Shown here: one piece after another, positions 33,312 to 36,978 of the stretch
Layout of the letters: every line of letters starts with the position of its first letter
How positions within the stretch are numbered: position 1 is the first letter of the stretch
Source: Priapulus caudatus
Lineage: Eukaryota; Priapulida; Priapulimorpha; Priapulimorphida; Priapulidae
Length of the DNA: 36,978 bases
Assembly (NCBI RefSeq): GCF_000485595.1
Contig: NW_014577064.1
Span: 475,050-512,027 of the forward strand
Direction of reading: 5' to 3'
Translations under genes and position numbers: made by a program
The notes under the pieces: model-generated
Told to the model about the DNA's origin: nothing
What the model saw: the letters and a program-made list of their open reading frames with translations, nothing else
Database searches by the model: none

Positions 33312-33566
33312 GCCCGGAGAAAGAGAACTTGTGGTACTCTCGGTGCCCAAACTTCGTTCCTTGCCAACTCTTCATTTGGTATTATTCATCGTTTATATTC
33401 AAGCCGTATTGATTCCTCACAGTTCTCATTTCTGGCCTACCAGGCAGCTAGACAGAAGGATGAGCTTGGGCTGCCTCCCGCCCATCTCTGTTGTCCAGGT
33501 TACAAGAGGGTGGACTCGTGGAAAGCAATGCATTCAATTTGTGGGGCGCTGAAGATCCCCCAATAA
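33312..33566 (+). CDS. Protein-like open stretch, possible exon or transposon fragment
   Basis: Between TAA at 33309-33311 and TAA at 33564-33566 one plus frame is open for 84 codons. It reads, among others, QFSFLAYQAARQKDELGLPP followed by HLCCPGYKRVDSWKAMHSIC. It lacks an early ATG, so it would need an upstream exon. An overlapping plus frame (33271-33552) is also open, and I cannot tell which, if either, is coding. No family recognised. Confidence 0.2.
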   Translation, partial: ARRKRTCGTLGAQTSFLANSSFGIIHRLYSSRIDSSQFSFLAYQAARQKDELGLPPAHLCCPGYKRVDSWKAMHSICGALKIPQ

Positions 33567-34025
33567 GATGCACAGATTGCTAGCTATTCGGAACTATACT
33601 GCACCTGGTTGCTTTTGAAAACGGCCCACTTGCATCTAACCGCTGCTTGTTTGAGCTTATTACTGAAGGTATAAATATTACATAGTGTATCTACCTTAAA
33701 AAAATGGCATGACGTGTTCATTACAGCCTCTTAAAATATTCGTGATGTACGACACTGTCACTAGGTTAGCGATCATATTGCCCAATACTTGGAGTATGTG
33801 TTAATATGTATATATAAAGAAACAGCTGAACATTAGGGATTACTTATAAACCAGTTTTGATGAGTTGATGAAATGTCAATATGCTATAATATGTCTTATT
33901 ACGTTATAGTATGCTTTGATCTTTATTTTTATTTTATTTTTGAATAGGAATGTTCACGCGATATGACACCACAGGGTGGAAGTGTGGAATGTGAAAAACT
34001 AACCCCCCCCCCCAATATAAAGCTG
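33567..34025. other. Gene-free stretch
   Basis: No gene is supported. A C homopolymer at about 34005-34015 belongs to the element end at 34026-34037. Confidence 0.45.
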
Positions 34026-34050
34026 GCTACGGGCCTGTGTAGGGTTAGGG
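34026..34050 (-). repeat. GCTACGGGCCTG element end next to telomere-like bases
   Basis: GCTACGGGCCTG is the inverse of the CAGGCCCGTAGC end at 24860-24871. It is directly followed by TGTAGGGTTAGGG. Confidence 0.55.
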
Positions 34051-34151
34051 TACACTTCTGTAGTACAAGTCTGGTACACTTTGTGTATACATATATGTAC
34101 CTCGGGTACATATCTGTAGTACCTGATAGTGATACGACAACGACCCCTTGA

Positions 34152-34394
34152 GCAGAATTCACCATCAACCGAAGCCCTCACCATTGCTACGCGCGAGAAT
34201 TTCCCGTACATCTCCAATACCAATCCAAATACATCGAGATCGACAATCTACCAGACTTAAGCAGCTTGAGCACCATCGAGGCTCTGAAAGCGCAAATTAG
34301 TCGACGTGGTATACTGGAGAAGCGAGAGGAGAAGAAATTAACGGGAATCCGGAGTCAAATACTCCCTGATTTACTGTCGGACTCCCTGATTTGA
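34152..34394 (+). CDS. Open fragment with weak ubiquitin-like resemblance
   Basis: One plus frame is open for 80 codons between TGA (34149-34151) and TGA (34392-34394), with no ATG near its start. Residues 17-65 include FPVHLQYQSKYIEIDNLP, TIEALKAQISRRGI and LEKREEKKLTG. The spacing of TIE-x-x-KAxI and GI resembles the first helix of the ubiquitin fold (TIENVKAKI ... GI). It could be an exon fragment of a ubiquitin-like protein, a relic, or chance. From about 34350 onwards the sequence joins a dispersed repeat with ACTCCCTGATTT words, so the C-terminal part is unlikely to be real. Confidence 0.22.
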   Translation, partial: AEFTINRSPHHCYAREFPVHLQYQSKYIEIDNLPDLSSLSTIEALKAQISRRGILEKREEKKLTGIRSQILPDLLSDSLI

Positions 34395-34640
34395 CATATG
34401 CAGGAGTCCGTGTGACTCCCTGAAAATTCTGCCATACTAACTATAGTTTGTTCCGAAGTACGGCCTCGCGGAATTACTGTATTTTTTCAGCTAATGTCCG
34501 AAGAAAATTTTGCAGACGTGCAACTGCATGAATCTTAAAAATTAGCACATGCGTTATTGTTAATATCTTTAATTTTGAACCTCAGACTGCGGACTCCCTC
34601 TTTTTGAGGGTAGGGATCGAGTCTGTTGGACTCCCTTATT
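34350..34640. repeat. Degenerate repeat with GACTCCCT words
   Basis: GGACTCCCTGATTT, ATACTCCCTGATTT, GTGACTCCCTGA, CGGACTCCCTC and TGGACTCCC recur over 290 bp. Confidence 0.45.
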
Positions 34641-34864
34641 CAAAAGTTAATTTCTACCCCTCCTATTGTAATTATCTATTTCATGTACGGTCGGTCAAAT
34701 CTGTGTATAACTATAACTATATAAGGGCCTTTCTGGGAGAACAAAATGCATCATTTATAGGAAGGCGACTTCTAACATAGGTTTGATACCTGTTATCACA
34801 ATTTTGTTTCTTATAAAACAGTGGCAGAAATAAATTAATGTGCTTATTGACATGCTCTTTTCAG

Positions 34865-35019
34865 ATTTCATATAACAGATACACAAGTAAGACGTCGACA
34901 TCAAGTGCCACCATGCCTCGAGGGATCACACGCACTAGCTTAACAACCTTGGTTTTGCTAGCATGTGTGTTGACTATTTGCTATATGGCGGGAGCCTCTT
35001 TGAGAGAAGTTGGGTCTGT
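34865..35019 (+). CDS. Candidate first coding exon of a membrane or secreted protein
   Basis: A GCTCTTTTCAG acceptor (AG at 34863-34864) is followed 48 bases later by an optimal start context, GCCACCATG, at 34913. The frame encodes MPRGITRTS, a hydrophobic stretch LTTLVLLACVLTICYMAGAS and REVGS. It then meets a strong donor GT|GTGAGT (exon end 35019, two bases carried). Read as a gene start, it gives a short basic N-terminus and one membrane segment, so a signal anchor or signal peptide. If unspliced, it stops two codons later. No downstream exon is visible before the window ends. The family is unknown. Confidence 0.35.
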
Positions 35020-35025
35020 GTGAGT

Positions 35026-35529
35026 TTTTTAGCACCGTGCAGTACATTTTCACACCCAGTATAACTTATTCGTTTCTATTAAATCAATAATATCTCAAAT
35101 AAATTCAAATAAATTGAGAAATCACTAAATGTAGATAAATTTATTCTCACCTGTCAGCATACATATTACTGATTACTTCAGCATAAAAATTATTACGAGT
35201 TTCTACTGTTATAGGGTATAAAACAGGTATGGTAAATTAACATCAAACATGTGCCTGCTCTCTTGAGATTTGAGATAATGGAATTCTCAAATACTCCCAC
35301 AAGACAAGTACACGTAGTTACGTGACGCACGTATTTATAGACTGGTACCGTACTTATCTCGATATGTAGACGAAGGTAACATAGTGTAGAGAGAGACAGG
35401 GTACTGATCGATAGCATCTCGCGAGATCGAAAATCATGCACTAGCTTTGTTGACATATGTGTAAACAAATCTAACTTGGAATGGAGATCGGTGCATATAT
35501 TGGTGAAACGCATGATGTGCGAGTATTCT
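35026..35529. other. Gene-free stretch or intron
   Basis: AT-rich. If 34865-35019 is an exon, this begins its intron. Nothing else is seen. Confidence 0.4.
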
Positions 35530-35703
35530 ATCACATGTCTCCCAGGATACTGCCGGAACGTACCCTGGTACTATCTAATATGCCGGACCGTACCTCTCCT
35601 ACTCCACTAACGAGTCTAGGGAGTCGTTATGCCTACACCCTAACCCTAACCCTATCAGATAGTTACCAGGGTACGTTCTGGCAGTACCCAGGAAGACATA
35701 GAC
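35530..35703 (+). mobile_element. Telomere-core MITE, copy 3 (complete, about 174 bp)
   Basis: The left arm includes GGATACTGCCGGAACGTACC and CTGGTACTATCTAATATG. The right arm is its inverse (TATCAGATAGTTACCAGGG, then TTCTGGCAGTACCC, then AAGACATAGAC), giving roughly 50-bp terminal inverted repeats. The interior has ACGAGTCTAGGGAGTCG and CCCTAACCCTAACCCTA (about 35638-35654). Confidence 0.85.
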
Positions 35704-35728
35704 CTTATCAGCCTTACTTATATATACT

Positions 35729-36877
35729 TAGCCTTATAACCTAACCTAACCTATCCTATCCTATCCTAACCTAACCTAACCTAACCTATCCTGACCTCTC
35801 CTGACCTATCCTAACCTATACCCTATCCTAACCTAACCTAACCTATCCTAACCGAACCGAACCGAACCTAACCTAACCTAACCTAACCTAACCTAACCTA
35901 ACCTAACCTAACCTAACCTAACCTAACCTAACCTAACCTAACCTAACCTATCCTGACCTATCCTAACCTAACCAAATGACAGCAACGCTGATGAGCGTGG
36001 AAGGCGCAGATAGAATATCCACTTTGTTTCACCAATATTTAACAGAAAGGCAGTGCAATCGGTGGTGTGGCGTGTATCCATAGACCCCTCGCGTTTCACT
36101 AACGTCCGCTAAAAGTTATTCGTTAACCGACGAAAGTTGTTCGTTCGCTAAATAGCTAAATCGAGTCAGTAATAATTATAAATATTATATAGGCTCTAAA
36201 TTTATCCCGATTCATGTACTATGCTGGTTTATACTGAATCTATCTCATACTATATATGCTAATAATAACAGTTTTATTAGGTTATTATATGTGCCTGCCA
36301 CGCCGTTACAAAAGAGCCTATACAAATTTATATATTTTTATACTTTGTCGCTGTGAACCAGCATGAGGCTGCGAGATGGGTGTCCAAAAACTATCATAAT
36401 ATTTCAATGATCGTTTTGATTCAACTTGATTGGCCTCCTGTTCGTGTCTGCTTTCTTAATGCAAAACTTACAACCTCTTATAAAATTTATCATGGTCATG
36501 TGAAGATGGGAGAGCAGCGCCGGACTGGGAAAATCATTCAGGCCGGGAAATATAGCGTGAAATATAGCCCCAGTCAGGCCACTTTTTAAGCGGGGGTTCT
36601 GGGGGTCCCGGGACTCCCCCACCAGGAAAATTTTTGTTACAAAGACTTCATTCCATGCATTCTGGTAAATTTTAGTGCATGCATATGAATCACAAACTAA
36701 TGAGCCAACAACTGCTTAGTACAATATACTGTTATGAACCTCAAATAAAAAAATATACAAATCATTAAAGAGAGAGACGACACAAGGACTAACATTTAAC
36801 CAATATTTAATTAATAACTAATGTAATAATTATTTGGATGTACATATAAAAACATTCATATCACTAAAACTCAATGA
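35729..36877 (+). repeat. Duplicated block, copy B
   Basis: It begins with about 240 bp of CCTAA and CCTAT pentamers, including ACCGAACCGAACCGAACC, then the same unique segment as copy A from ATGACAGCAACGCTGATGAG to TCAATGA. It has many one-base deletions relative to copy A. A pure CCTAA run of about 70 bp (35880-35950) is cleaner than in copy A. Confidence 0.92.
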
Positions 36878-36978
36878 CAGTCACTACTCACTAGTATCTA
36901 GCCAAGTTTACGTCACTCCGCCCCACCTATAATAATATGGCCTGCAGGCCGCACATTTAATATATATATATATATATA
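36878..36978. other. Window end with TA repeat
   Basis: Short unique sequence followed by a TA run that continues past the window edge. Confidence 0.6.

Overview
This is a nuclear window from an animal genome, most likely a marine invertebrate. It carries a Na+/K+-ATPase alpha subunit (animal-type pump), a spliced gene with GT-AG introns, metazoan-style microsatellites, many small inverted-repeat transposons and telomere-like TTAGGG tracts. A sponge, cnidarian or lophotrochozoan would all fit; I cannot name the species. Two assembly gaps are present (13231-14097 and 25295-25319). Nothing here looks prokaryotic or viral.

Layout: 1-7537 is gene-poor, with three short inverted-repeat elements (591-984, 1128-1390, 1991-2255), one possible small Cys-rich secreted protein or terminal exon on the minus strand (3062-3394), a palindromic mini-element (5013-5055) and a CA microsatellite. 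7538-10681 (minus strand) is a complete, intronless Na+/K+-ATPase alpha gene. 734 bp away and divergently oriented is GPN1 (plus strand, exons between 11416 and 19487), a GPN-loop GTPase needed for nuclear import of RNA polymerase II. Its P-loop exon, two mid-domain exons and three C-terminal exons are visible. The exons for the GPN motif and switch region are not, and probably lie in the 867-N gap. Its fourth visible intron is full of repeats and has a 294-bp transposon sitting three bases from a splice acceptor.

19488-36978 is mostly repeat: small inverted-repeat elements, a 1.45-kb polypyrimidine tract, a TTTGCATTTGTG-like minisatellite, long CT/GT microsatellites, a duplicated block of about 1.1-1.4 kb that begins with TTAGG-type arrays (26636-28072 and 35729-36877), a 1-kb G/T-skewed island (29930-30910), and three weak coding candidates (33312-33566, 34152-34394, 34865-35019).

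The two confident genes are housekeeping genes of unrelated function that may share a bidirectional promoter. The most unusual structural theme is that several unrelated small inverted-repeat elements carry telomere-like (TTAGGG/CCCTAA) tracts in their interiors, and that larger repeat blocks also begin at, or abut, telomere-like DNA.
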